Assembly: GCA_050173345.1 (NCBI GenBank)
Contig: JBFXKW010000016.1
Coordinates: 1 to 64,000 of the forward strand
Source of the DNA: SHWC01 sp050173345
GTDB taxonomy: Bacteria > Pseudomonadota > Alphaproteobacteria > UBA828
Length of the DNA stretch: 64,000 nt
Reading direction: 5' to 3'
A program made the position numbers and the translations under genes. The notes below the pieces were generated by a model. The model was not told where the DNA came from. It saw only the letters and a list, made by a program, of their open reading frames with translations, and ran no database searches. Within the stretch, counting starts at the first letter, position 1. Each line of letters opens with the position of its first letter. This document shows positions 43,258 to 50,999 of the stretch, piece by piece.

Positions 43258-44325
43258 TCATCGGACTTGGCGTAGCGTCGGACCAGTGGCCGCGATCGCA
43301 CGCTCCACCCGGGGTCGGATCTCGCGCCCGAACATTTCAATGGAACGTCTGGCCTGCTCCATGGTGGAGCCCAAAGTCTGGATATTGAGCATTATGTGAG
43401 AGGCACTGGATGCGCGGATGTCTGCGATAAGGCGTTCCGTGACCGTCTCCATATCACCGACCGCCAGGTTCTCCGCCATTTCTTCAAGCGACGCTTCATT
43501 CTCGGCAGGCCGTTCGATAAGCATGCCACCCTCTGTCATTTCTTGACGACGACGAAGCGCGGTGGCGAAGCGCAGCTGCCGGCGGGCGTTGACCAGATAG
43601 TCTCGCGTTTCCGCAGCGCTCTCCGTGACGCAGCAAAAGCGTAAGACGCCGAGTGGATGCGGCACCGCGCCCAGCCCCTCCCTGGCATAGGATGCATCGA
43701 TACGGGCGCGTTGTTCCGCCAGGTAGTCTGCGCCGTGAGACCGTCCAGTGATGATTGGCACGAAGTCGCGCCGCGCCGCGAGGCGGTGTGTCGCCTCGGA
43801 ATCGCCAGCGATCCAAATCTGTGGAAGCACGTTGGGTCGAGTGCTTATGCAGGATTGCGGTATGGATGTGAACGCCCCCTCGAACGCGAAGGTTTCGCCA
43901 GCATACGCACGATCCATGATGGCAAGGAATTCTTCGAGCCGTTCCTTTGATTGGCCGAGATCCACGTTGTAGCGCTCGAATTCGAACGGCTGATAGCCGC
44001 TGCCAATCCCGAGCAACAACCGATCGCCACACAACGCCGCCGTCATGCCAATCTCGGCAAGAAGCCTGACGGGATGATAGAGGGGTACTACGAGCACAGC
44101 TGGCCCAAGCTTGATGCGGGACGTTGCCGCCGCACAATGGTTGACCATCAGTAGCGGCGACGGGCAAACGCAGTAGTTCGAGAAATGGTGCTCGGCGAAC
44201 CAAGCAGCGTCGAAACCAGCCTCCTCGGCAACACGGACTAGCTCCACGGTGTTGCGAAGCACATCGGAGACCGGCTCGCCTCGATCTCGATACCCCATCA
44301 GACAAAACAAGCCGAAACCGACCAT
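43258..44325 (-). CDS. LLM-class flavin-dependent oxidoreductase
   Basis: 355 aa. Bacterial-luciferase fold: EEAGFDAAWFAEHHF, SPLLMVNHCAA, GDRLLLGIGSGYQ and PQIWIAGDSEATHRLA. It resembles alkanal-monooxygenase-like proteins that use reduced FMN; F420 is less likely than for the protein at 13.3 kb. The start is the ATG before VGFGLFCLMG; the long frame upstream is antisense to the thermonuclease relic. GC and codon bias are lower than in core genes, suggesting acquisition. Confidence 0.85.
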   Translation of the reverse strand: MVGFGLFCLMGYRDRGEPVSDVLRNTVELVRVAEEAGFDAAWFAEHHFSNYCVCPSPLLMVNHCAAATSRIKLGPAVLVVPLYHPVRLLAEIGMTAALCGDRLLLGIGSGYQPFEFERYNVDLGQSKERLEEFLAIMDRAYAGETFAFEGAFTSIPQSCISTRPNVLPQIWIAGDSEATHRLAARRDFVPIITGRSHGADYLAEQRARIDASYAREGLGAVPHPLGVLRFCCVTESAAETRDYLVNARRQLRFATALRRRQEMTEGGMLIERPAENEASLEEMAENLAVGDMETVTERLIADIRASSASHIMLNIQTLGSTMEQARRSIEMFGREIRPRVERAIAATGPTLRQVR

Positions 44326-44368
44326 GAGCAAGACTTCCCCACCTATGCGACGCTCAGCGACCGAGCTT

Positions 44369-44769
44369 CTATTTTGAATGGCGGCATTGCCATCTTCCGT
44401 CCGCCGCGACAACCGAGCTGTACAGATAATCATCCCATCGCCGAGGAACGCCGTCCATGCCCTCGCTGACAAGCCAGGCGTTGAGGTCGAGCGTGCCAAG
44501 CCGGCAGGCCGCGACGATGCGGCCATAGCGGTCGATGTCGCACTGCTCGCACGCCACCGTGCCGGAGCCGATCTTGTCGGCCAGGGCGAGCGCCGCGACT
44601 TGGCCGCAGCGATAGGGCTTGCCGCTCGCGTCGTCGCAGGTCTGCCCACCCTCGGGTGCGTCGATGCCGAACAGACGGATGCGCTGCCCATGGATTTCGA
44701 TGGTGTCGCCATCGATCACGCTGGCGCGGGAACAGCGGCCAGGGCTGACAGGGCGAGTCCTTTCCCCAT
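44369..44769 (-). pseudogene. Thermonuclease (SNase) family gene, frameshifted
   Basis: The nuclease core SVIDGDTIEIHGQRIRLFGIDAPE plus a CDIDRYGRIVA segment is intact in one frame. The signal peptide MGKGLALSALAAVPAPA is in a different frame and runs into TGA just where the core begins, so a one-base shift separates them. The C-terminus (after LVSEGMDG) also departs from the family. An alternative in-frame start upstream would give a protein without a signal peptide. Confidence 0.6.
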
Positions 44770-44839
44770 GACGCCTGCCGTCGTACCCTTCCCGGATGCC
44801 CCGATCAATCACCATCATCGGCCGCACTCCGACATTCGG

Positions 44840-44959
44840 CCAACCTCGGAGTGGCTGGCGGAGCCGCGCAAGGACTTGCTTCTGCCGGCGCCGGAGGACG
44901 ACCTAATCGCCTATCCGCCGGAGAGCAGCAACTTCATGTATGGGATGTATTACGCTTGA
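44840..44959 (+). pseudogene. Possible C-terminal relic of a SRAP (YedK-type) peptidase
   Basis: PTSEWLAEPRKDLLLPAPEDDL-IAYP resembles the tail of SRAP/HMCES proteins (WL-x-LL-PAPED-x-L-AYPVS). It ends soon after at TGA, and nothing upstream matches. The similarity is short and judged by eye only. Confidence 0.25.
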
Positions 44960-45126
44960 AAAGCCCTAAACCCGTTTTCTTCACTGACAACCAGGTCCAG
45001 GAACTCGTCAATGGCGCGGGTTGAGTGCTCGATCATGGGGAAGGGTCCGGCCGCGCTCACCGCTGCAAGCGCTAGCAGCGCCGCGCCGCATCGGCGAGCA
45101 CATCAGACTAGCTCATGATAAGATGT

Positions 45127-46671
45127 TCAAATAGACAGAGACCTAGGTTTCGACCGCTCCATAGCCAGCTCGGCCTGGAGGCTTTCGATGTCTCGGAAGA
45201 TGGAGGCGACGGCGAGGGTGCGCCCCTGGCGCCGGAAGCGCAGGAGGCAGTCCTTGCCGGCGATATCGCCTTCGATCGCGAGATCGTCCCACTTTTCGGC
45301 ATGGCCGACATAGTTGATCGGCACGTCATAATGCTGGCTCCAGAAGAACGGGACGGCCGCAAAGGTCTCGCCCCGCCCCAGCATGTTGTGGGCGGCCGCT
45401 TGCGCCTGGCGTTCGGCGACCACCCAATGCTCGACGCGGATCTCTTCTTCGCTGTGCGGATCGGGCCAGCGCGCGATGTCGCCGGCCGCGAAGATGTCCG
45501 GTACGCTCGTTTGGAGCCGAGCGTTCACGACGACGCCGCGATCGACGACGAGTCCCGCCTGCTCGGCAAGCGCAATCCGCGGGCGAACGCCTATGCCGAC
45601 GACCACGAGATCCGCCTCCAGCGTGCCGCCTCCGGACAGCAACAACCGCTCGCCGTCGATGGCGGTCGCGGTCTCCCCAAGATGAAAAACGACACCGTGC
45701 TCCTCATGGAGCGCGCGCACGAAATCGCCCATCTGTGGCCCCAGGATGCGCTCCATCGGCCGCTGTTCCGGCGCGACGACGTGGACTTCCAAATCTCGAG
45801 CGCGCAGCGCAGCCGCGACCTCTAGTCCGATGAAGCTCGCACCGACGACCGCAACCCGGCGCGCCGAGCCGGCGTGCGCGATGATGGCGCGGCAGTCGGC
45901 AAGCGAGCGCAACACGTGGACATGCGGTCGGTCGGCGCCAGGGATCGACAGACGGACCGGTTCAGCGCCCGTGGCCAGCAGCAGCCGGTCATAAGGGATG
46001 CGGGTCCCGTTGGCGAGCGCAACCTCCCGCGAACGCGTGTCGATGCCAGCGACATCCGTATGGAGGCGGAGGTCGATCGCATTGTCGGAATAGTAGCTGT
46101 CCGGACGTAGCGGCACCCACTCCTCGGGTGCGCTGCCCGCGAGGTAGTCCTTCGAGAGGTTGGGCCGGTCGACTGGCGGCGCGTCGTCCTGGCTCAGCAT
46201 GACGAGGCTATCTTCGTACCCCTCGCGACGTAGCATCTCTGCGGCGGCGAAACCAGCGGCGCCCCCGCCGACAATCACGATCCTGTTCGGCGCTCCGCTG
46301 GCGGTCGTGCGTTTTGGCGACGGCCGGGGGCGATCGCGCTTCTCGCGCACGGATATCCTACCTCCGCGATGCTCGACCTCCCAGCACAGCAAGGCGTCAA
46401 ACGCGGGCGCCTGCAGCGCCTCGCCCGTTCGCAGGTCGAAGCAGGCGTGATGCCACGGGCACCGGATCGTCTCGCCGACCACGAGCCCTTCGGCAAGCGG
46501 ACCGTGGTAATGGGTACAATGCGCGCCAACAGCGAAGAACTCGGCGCCGCGTCGGACCACCACCACGGCCTCCTTCCCGACATGACCGAGGAGCTTTTCC
46601 CCATCCGCGAGTTCGTGTTGCGCAAAGCCGACCGTCAGGTCGGGCCCTACGGGTTCGGGCTGGTCAGACAT
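45127..46671 (-). CDS. Rieske-domain FAD/NAD(P)H oxidoreductase (AIFM3-like)
   Basis: 514 aa. Rieske [2Fe-2S] domain at 1-110 with Cys52-x-His54 and Cys71-x2-His74 (HCTHYHG, CPWHHAC). The FAD motif GGGAAGFAAAEML is near 135, NAD motif VVGASFIGLEVAAAL near 270, and DIFAAGDIARWP closes the second FAD site. The fused architecture resembles AIFM3-type ferredoxin reductases that feed electrons to oxygenases or P450s. It overlaps the small upstream gene by eight bases. Confidence 0.92.
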   Translation of the reverse strand: MSDQPEPVGPDLTVGFAQHELADGEKLLGHVGKEAVVVVRRGAEFFAVGAHCTHYHGPLAEGLVVGETIRCPWHHACFDLRTGEALQAPAFDALLCWEVEHRGGRISVREKRDRPRPSPKRTTASGAPNRIVIVGGGAAGFAAAEMLRREGYEDSLVMLSQDDAPPVDRPNLSKDYLAGSAPEEWVPLRPDSYYSDNAIDLRLHTDVAGIDTRSREVALANGTRIPYDRLLLATGAEPVRLSIPGADRPHVHVLRSLADCRAIIAHAGSARRVAVVGASFIGLEVAAALRARDLEVHVVAPEQRPMERILGPQMGDFVRALHEEHGVVFHLGETATAIDGERLLLSGGGTLEADLVVVGIGVRPRIALAEQAGLVVDRGVVVNARLQTSVPDIFAAGDIARWPDPHSEEEIRVEHWVVAERQAQAAAHNMLGRGETFAAVPFFWSQHYDVPINYVGHAEKWDDLAIEGDIAGKDCLLRFRRQGRTLAVASIFRDIESLQAELAMERSKPRSLSI

Positions 46672-46927
46672 CGCGATTCATCCTTTCCTGTCGCCTCACC
46701 TCGGCCTTCGGTGACGTACGCTCCTCCTTCGGAGTCGTACCATCGCCAAGTCCGCGCGAGTCTGGATCGACACTCGACAGTTGAAAGGGATCGCTGGCGG
46801 GGAAGGTGCACTCCAGCGCTTGATCCAGCTTTCGGTCGATCCTCTCCCGTGCCAGCTCGCGACGGAAAGCACGCACGGCAGAATCCTCGATCTGCGGATC
46901 ATCGTCGCTCCTTCGCTGAGACAGCAT
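46664..46927 (-). CDS. Small FPASDP-motif protein
   Basis: 87 aa. ALECTFPASDPF lies in the middle (about residues 38-49), the core of a widespread small-protein family of unknown function. The rest is charged and probably disordered. AAGGA precedes the ATG. Its stop lies inside the Rieske reductase gene, so they are coupled. A second, broken member of the family lies at 49.3 kb. Confidence 0.7.
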   Translation of the reverse strand: MLSQRRSDDDPQIEDSAVRAFRRELARERIDRKLDQALECTFPASDPFQLSSVDPDSRGLGDGTTPKEERTSPKAEVRRQERMNRDV

Positions 46928-46973
46928 GTCGGATTCCTTCTGTTGCGGGTGACGGCTTTGGTTTCCCTCCTAG

Positions 46974-47220
46974 CTATTTCGTCGTACACCGCTCGATATT
47001 CTTCCGAAGTTCACGAAAGTAACGCGCCTTGAACCCGTGCAAGTTCGCCCGGTCATGATCGAACCACTTACGCAGACCGGTGCTCGGCGCCGCGTCCGTG
47101 GCCCAGGGATCCAGTTGCAACGCCTCGCGAAACGCCGTGCAGCCAAACGCTGTCCACCAACATCCCGTGCCGTCGGATCGGGTGGGAGCGTCGCAAGACC
47201 CTTTCGATATGGATGGACAT
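46974..47220 (-). pseudogene. DUF488 family gene with several frameshifts
   Basis: Joining frames gives MSIHIERV / CDAPTRSDGT / MLVDSVWLHGVSR / EALQLDPWATDAAPST, then LRKWFDHDR and FKARYFRELRKN, which follows the DUF488 pattern (RVYD-P-DG-RVLVDR-WPRG-S...APS-LRKWF-HD). At least three frame changes fall in 250 bp. The start has GGAG upstream. DUF488 genes often accompany AlkA-type glycosylases, and one lies 11 bp upstream here. Confidence 0.7.
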
Positions 47221-47230
47221 GGGGGTTCTC

Positions 47231-48223
47231 CTATTCGTTGCAAGAGACGGCTGAGCCCTTCGTACCCAGGTTCGTGGCCCCGTGCGCGCCAGGGGTCGGC
47301 ATCAGCTCGGGATCGCGGCTGGCCAGGCGATCGACCAGCAGATGGAAGTAAACGAGACCCGCGAAGGGATCCCAGCGCGCGACGATGCTCCGCGCAGCCC
47401 CGTAAGTCAGCCTTTCCGTTGACTTGAGTAGACGGCCCAGATTGTTGCGCGCGCCGATGTCGTCGCAGGGAAACACCTGCAGGCGTCCCAGTCCTCGCAG
47501 CAGAACATATTCGGCCGTCCACCGCCCGACGCCGCGCAGCGCGGTCAACTGAGCCACCGCCGCGGCATTGTCGAGCAACGAGAGCGTATCGAGGACGATC
47601 CGCCTTTCGACGATGGCCGCGCTCAATTCCATCAAGGCGTGAGCTTTGGCCTGGCTAAACTGCAGGGCCCGCAGGTGCTCTACTCCCAGTGCGAGCACGT
47701 CTTCCGGCTCCGGAAAGGTGCGCGGCGCGCCTTCGCGGGGGCTGACCGGCCGCCCGCAGGCCTCGCTCAAGCGGTTCAGCAGGCGTATGCCGAAGGTGAG
47801 CGTCATTTGCTGGCAGGCGATCGCATTCACCAGCGTCTCGAAGACAGTGGGATAGACCGTCGGCTTGAGGCCGCGGAACCGTTGCACCATGGGTCCGAGC
47901 TCCGCGTCGCCACGTGTCGCTCGGTAGAATTCGTTGAGAGTGCAGGACAGGCCGAGCATCCGATCGAGAGCGGCCGCGGCCAGCTGCTGCGCCTCCGCCG
48001 GGAGGTGATGTCCCGAGACGACGACGCTAAGCTGCGGACGATCGGCGGAGCCTTCTCCCGTTGCGGCTAACTCGACCGGAGCGCCGTCGAGGAGAAGAGC
48101 CCGGCGGTAAGTGCGGCCATCCCAGCGGTCGAGCGCGTTTTCGGCGCGCCGTCGAAGCACCCAGACCGTGACGTCGAGCCTGAAGGGCGCGACCGGTCCG
48201 ATGGAGAATGTGAGCAGGTCCAT
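47231..48223 (-). CDS. DNA-3-methyladenine glycosylase II-type (AlkA family)
   Basis: 330 aa. N-terminal AlkA-N-like beta domain, then the HhH-GPD fold: VFETLVNAIACQQMT, LRGVGRWTAEYVLLRG, and catalytic Asp in VFPCDDIG (the Asp about 20 residues after the hairpin). It excises alkylated bases. The C-terminus ends NLGTKGSAVSCNE, which differs from relatives and may reflect a rearranged 3' end. It precedes the DUF488 relic. Confidence 0.88.
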   Translation of the reverse strand: MDLLTFSIGPVAPFRLDVTVWVLRRRAENALDRWDGRTYRRALLLDGAPVELAATGEGSADRPQLSVVVSGHHLPAEAQQLAAAALDRMLGLSCTLNEFYRATRGDAELGPMVQRFRGLKPTVYPTVFETLVNAIACQQMTLTFGIRLLNRLSEACGRPVSPREGAPRTFPEPEDVLALGVEHLRALQFSQAKAHALMELSAAIVERRIVLDTLSLLDNAAAVAQLTALRGVGRWTAEYVLLRGLGRLQVFPCDDIGARNNLGRLLKSTERLTYGAARSIVARWDPFAGLVYFHLLVDRLASRDPELMPTPGAHGATNLGTKGSAVSCNE

Positions 48224-48368
48224 CCAGTAACTTCCCTCGCCCTCACTTCATGGGTGACTTGCGGTCATGTCAGGCAACTAAACTTCTGCGAAGTCTACGT
48301 GGATCGCAGGTGGTGGTGGCGCTCCTTCCGTGTCACGCCAGGCGTACTCCTTTGGCCACGCAGTTGGG

Positions 48369-48902
48369 TTACGCCGCCGTAGGACCCGGATCATCGTCGT
48401 TCCAATGATCGCGGCTCTCACGCACCGGCGCCGCTGTTCTGCCGCGGCCGTTACCCGTCGCGTTCAGACCCTCCACCGCATCAGCCTGATGCAGCACCGC
48501 CAGCACTGTCACATACTGCGTCGTAGAACTGGCAGCGGTCTCGTAACCCATGCTGGCGCCGACTCGAAGCCCGATTAACGCAGCGCCCAAGGGCGTCATG
48601 ACCGACACACAGTCACCGCTGCCGCCGCGCTCCGCATACTCCTCCGGATAGACCAGCGTCCGAACTTCGATGTCGCGCCGGGTGCCGATTCGGAAGGCGA
48701 CACGGGAGTTCATCCGCACGATATCGGGGCCAATCTCGTCTGCAGGACAAACAATCGCGCGAACGAGCTCCGCCGCCAAAAACTCGACGATGGGATTGTC
48801 GAAGAATCCCCCAACCGACGCGAGCGCATCGAGCCGGTCGGCGTCGACACTGCTGATGGTAATAGTCGGGCGATGATTTGTCCGGGCGACAGCAATGGAC
48901 AT
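48369..48902 (-). CDS. Rnk-type nucleoside diphosphate kinase regulator
   Basis: 177 aa. RPTITISSVDADRLDALA begins the short coiled-coil, and the GreA/B C-terminal fold follows: VRMNSRVAFR, TLVYPEEY and SVMTPLGAALIGLRVG. Rnk binds RNA polymerase and, through Ndk, affects GTP pools. The last 40 residues are a non-conserved Asp/Gly/Arg tail, unlike the short tail of normal Rnk. Start set by GGAGGTG before the internal ATG. Confidence 0.82.
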   Translation of the reverse strand: MSIAVARTNHRPTITISSVDADRLDALASVGGFFDNPIVEFLAAELVRAIVCPADEIGPDIVRMNSRVAFRIGTRRDIEVRTLVYPEEYAERGGSGDCVSVMTPLGAALIGLRVGASMGYETAASSTTQYVTVLAVLHQADAVEGLNATGNGRGRTAAPVRESRDHWNDDDPGPTAA

Positions 48903-49019
48903 GAACACCTCCGCCGCCTCCGGAAAGGAGACGTGCATGGCCGGTCAAGAACGGTTCTGCTGATCTGGGAGGAAGCCCCGTGCGCATTTGCGGCCGCAGC
49001 GGCCGCGCGCGCCCGAGGC

Positions 49020-49337
49020 CTACAGGCGTGCTTGCAGGCGGTCGCCGCGCGGTACGCCGCAGCGGCGCAGCACTCGGTCGGTGGTCAGAGATAAGCAAGC
49101 ACGATCCATGAACGTATATGTGGGCACGGAGAAACGCCAAGTCAACGGCAGCCAGATTGGCAGAGATCGGTCGAAGGGGCTGTCACCGCTATTCGCACCG
49201 TCATTCGTGAAACTCGGGTCGAGTTCATGCATGAAGCACGGCGGCGAGGCATATGTCGCTTGGTCCTCTTCGCTCACATCGAAGGGATCGCTTGCCGGGA
49301 ATGGTCCTTTGAAGGCTTCATCCAGCTTTTTATCCGT
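49020..49337 (-). pseudogene. Second FPASDP-motif gene, start codon lost
   Basis: DKKLDEAFKGPFPASDPFDV resembles the intact paralogue at 46.7-46.9 kb (LDQALECTFPASDPF). The codon where ATG is expected is ACG (49335-49337), and no other start or ribosome site precedes the motif. The frame stays open for about 80 more codons of unrelated sequence. It follows, in the same frame, the stop of the cyclo-ligase relic. Confidence 0.5.
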
Positions 49338-49379
49338 TGACGCGCCGTGCGTGCTGCGATCGAGGGGCTTGCCGCGGTG

Positions 49380-49946
49380 TCAGAAGTGCGCGCATCCCGT
49401 CTCGGTCACGATCGCGTCTAAGGGAATGTCGTGCGGCTGCGGACAAATGGTGTCGAGACGCCCGCCCACACCGATGGTCAGCGGCGCGGGATTCATGGTC
49501 GCCAGCGTGCGGTCGTAATATCCACCACCATAGCTCAGGCGGTAGCCCGCCGCGTCGAACCCTAGCAGCGGCACGAGCAAGGTCGTGGGCTGAACCGCTT
49601 TCCGCACCGTGGGAACCAGGATGTTCCAGATGCCGCGCTCCATTTTCATGCGCGGCCGCCACGCCCAGAATTCCAGCGGCTGCCGCTTTTCGACGACGAC
49701 GGGTAGCGAGGCTTCGGCACCGACTGCCAGGAAGTCTCGCACCAGATGGCGGGGATCGATCTCGCCCTTGATTGGTCAATAGAAATCGATGCAGGCGTGC
49801 CGGAGTTCCGGGAATTGCTCCCAGATTAAATGGCGCACCGCCGCCCGGACGCGTTCCTTCTTGGCTCGCGGCACGCGGGGCCGCCGCGCCAGCAGCTCGG
49901 CCCGCGTCGCTCAGCGTCAAGCGCGAATGTCTTCCCAGGTTTTCAT
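49380..49946 (-). pseudogene. 5-formyltetrahydrofolate cyclo-ligase with three in-frame UGA codons
   Basis: Read through, the frame gives MKTWEDIRA-UGA-R-UGA-ATRAELLARR...ACIDFY-UGA-PIKGEID, then a clean C-terminus with LGFDAAGYRLSYGGGYYDRTLA, the ATP-binding signature. UGA codons lie at 49917-49919, 49911-49913 and 49776-49778. The first and third stand where Trp is expected (RAW, FYWPIKGE). Remaining Trp codons are TGG. Without readthrough only the 120-residue C-terminal part is open. Probably a recently inactivated folate gene. Confidence 0.75.
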
Positions 49947-50214
49947 CGCGCCATCCTTGTCTCGATGCGCTCGACGTAATCCTCGAGCGCGACGGCGTTG
50001 TTGTGATCGATACCCGAGAGGGACCGACGGGGAGCAGGTCAGATCCGGACCCGCTGACCTCGTCCTCCCCGAAGCCTCGCTATCGGCGGCCTGCTCCGCA
50101 CGGCTGAGTCCCTCGAGTGCCTTCCGTTCATCATGCAAGCACGGACATGGGGGAGCCGCTATCGGCGCATGTGGCGCCGGCGTGCGCCAGCAGCCGCGGC
50201 CCACGGCCGCGTCA
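49947..50214. other. Intergenic stretch, no clear gene
   Basis: Short frames on both strands lack family similarity. It ends at the FNR-type box that precedes the iron-uptake genes. Confidence 0.35.
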
Positions 50215-50228
50215 TTGATCTAGCTCAA
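50215..50228. promoter_or_regulatory. FNR/FixK-type box
   Basis: TTGATCTAGCTCAA differs from the FNR/FixK/ANR consensus TTGAT-N4-ATCAA at one position. It lies about 95 bp before the P19/FtrA-like gene, placing that operon under probable low-oxygen control. Confidence 0.6.
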
Positions 50229-50254
50229 AGACGCTCCCCTTTTTATCGGGTAGT

Positions 50255-50277
50255 GAATGATAATGCGTCGCATTCTC
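50255..50277. promoter_or_regulatory. Fur-like palindrome
   Basis: GAATGATAATGCGTCGCATTCTC holds the perfect inverted repeat AATGCG-T-CGCATT (50262-50274) in an AATGATAATG context like Fur operators. It lies between the FNR-type box and the start of an iron-protein gene. Binding is inferred from sequence and position. Confidence 0.45.
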
Positions 50278-50323
50278 GTGAATGACCCGAATCGAATGTG
50301 CCGCAGTCAACGCGGAGGAGAAC

Positions 50324-50872
50324 ATGGATAGATTAAGAGCCGCGGCCTTCTCGATTCTGGCATTGTGCGCCATAGGCCCGATGGCGGCCCAAGCAACCGA
50401 ATACCCGATCGGGCAACCGGTTATCACCGGTGAGATGGAGGTGGCGGCCGTCTTCCTGCAGCCGATTGAGATGGATCCGCCGGGCATGATGCGAGACCCG
50501 GCGGAATCGGACATCCATCTTGAAGCAGACATCCATGCCGTAGCGGGCAATCGGAACGGCTTTGCGGAAGGCGACTGGATGCCCTATCTCGTCGTCCGCT
50601 ACGAGCTCACGGAGCTCGATAGCGGCCAACGGCAGCACGGTGAGCTAATGCCGATGGTTGCGAGCGATGGGCCGCACTACGGCGACAACGTCAAGCTCAT
50701 GGGAGTGGGCAACTACCGGCTGGTGCTGACCGTCGCACCGCCGACCGCCAACAGGCATGGCCATTTCGGCCGCCACACCGACAAGGAAACCGGCGTGGCG
50801 CCGTGGTTCGAGCCTTTCACGGCCGAGTTCCCATTCACCTTTGCGGGCACCGGCAAGAAGGGCAGCTACTGA
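50324..50872 (+). CDS. Periplasmic iron-binding protein, P19/Tp34/FtrA-like
   Basis: 182 aa. Signal peptide MDRLRAAAFSILALCAIGPMAAQA. The mature part carries P19 features: GEMEVAAVFLQPIEMDPPGM with metal-ligand Glu and Met, DIHLEADIHAV, and two His in GPHYGDNVKL and NRHGHFGRHTD. P19/FtrA binds ferrous iron with copper and works with an FTR1 permease. The ATG chosen has GGAGGAG upstream; a longer reading 14 codons earlier has no signal peptide at its start. Confidence 0.88.
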   Translation: MDRLRAAAFSILALCAIGPMAAQATEYPIGQPVITGEMEVAAVFLQPIEMDPPGMMRDPAESDIHLEADIHAVAGNRNGFAEGDWMPYLVVRYELTELDSGQRQHGELMPMVASDGPHYGDNVKLMGVGNYRLVLTVAPPTANRHGHFGRHTDKETGVAPWFEPFTAEFPFTFAGTGKKGSY

Positions 50873-50999
50873 GAGCCGGTGTCCGATGTTCTACCACGGG
50901 TTATCGTGTCCGCCCCGTCCTGATCGGCCTCCCCGTCTACGGACTCTATTGGGCTGTGGTGGTCGTTGGCCCTGCAGGTAATTCACCCCCGAGTGCAGG

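Noticed and set aside
49380..49946. Reassignment of UGA to Trp in this organism
   Set aside because: Many intact genes in the window, such as cofG, npdG neighbours and narG, end in UGA at the correct family length, so UGA is a normal stop.
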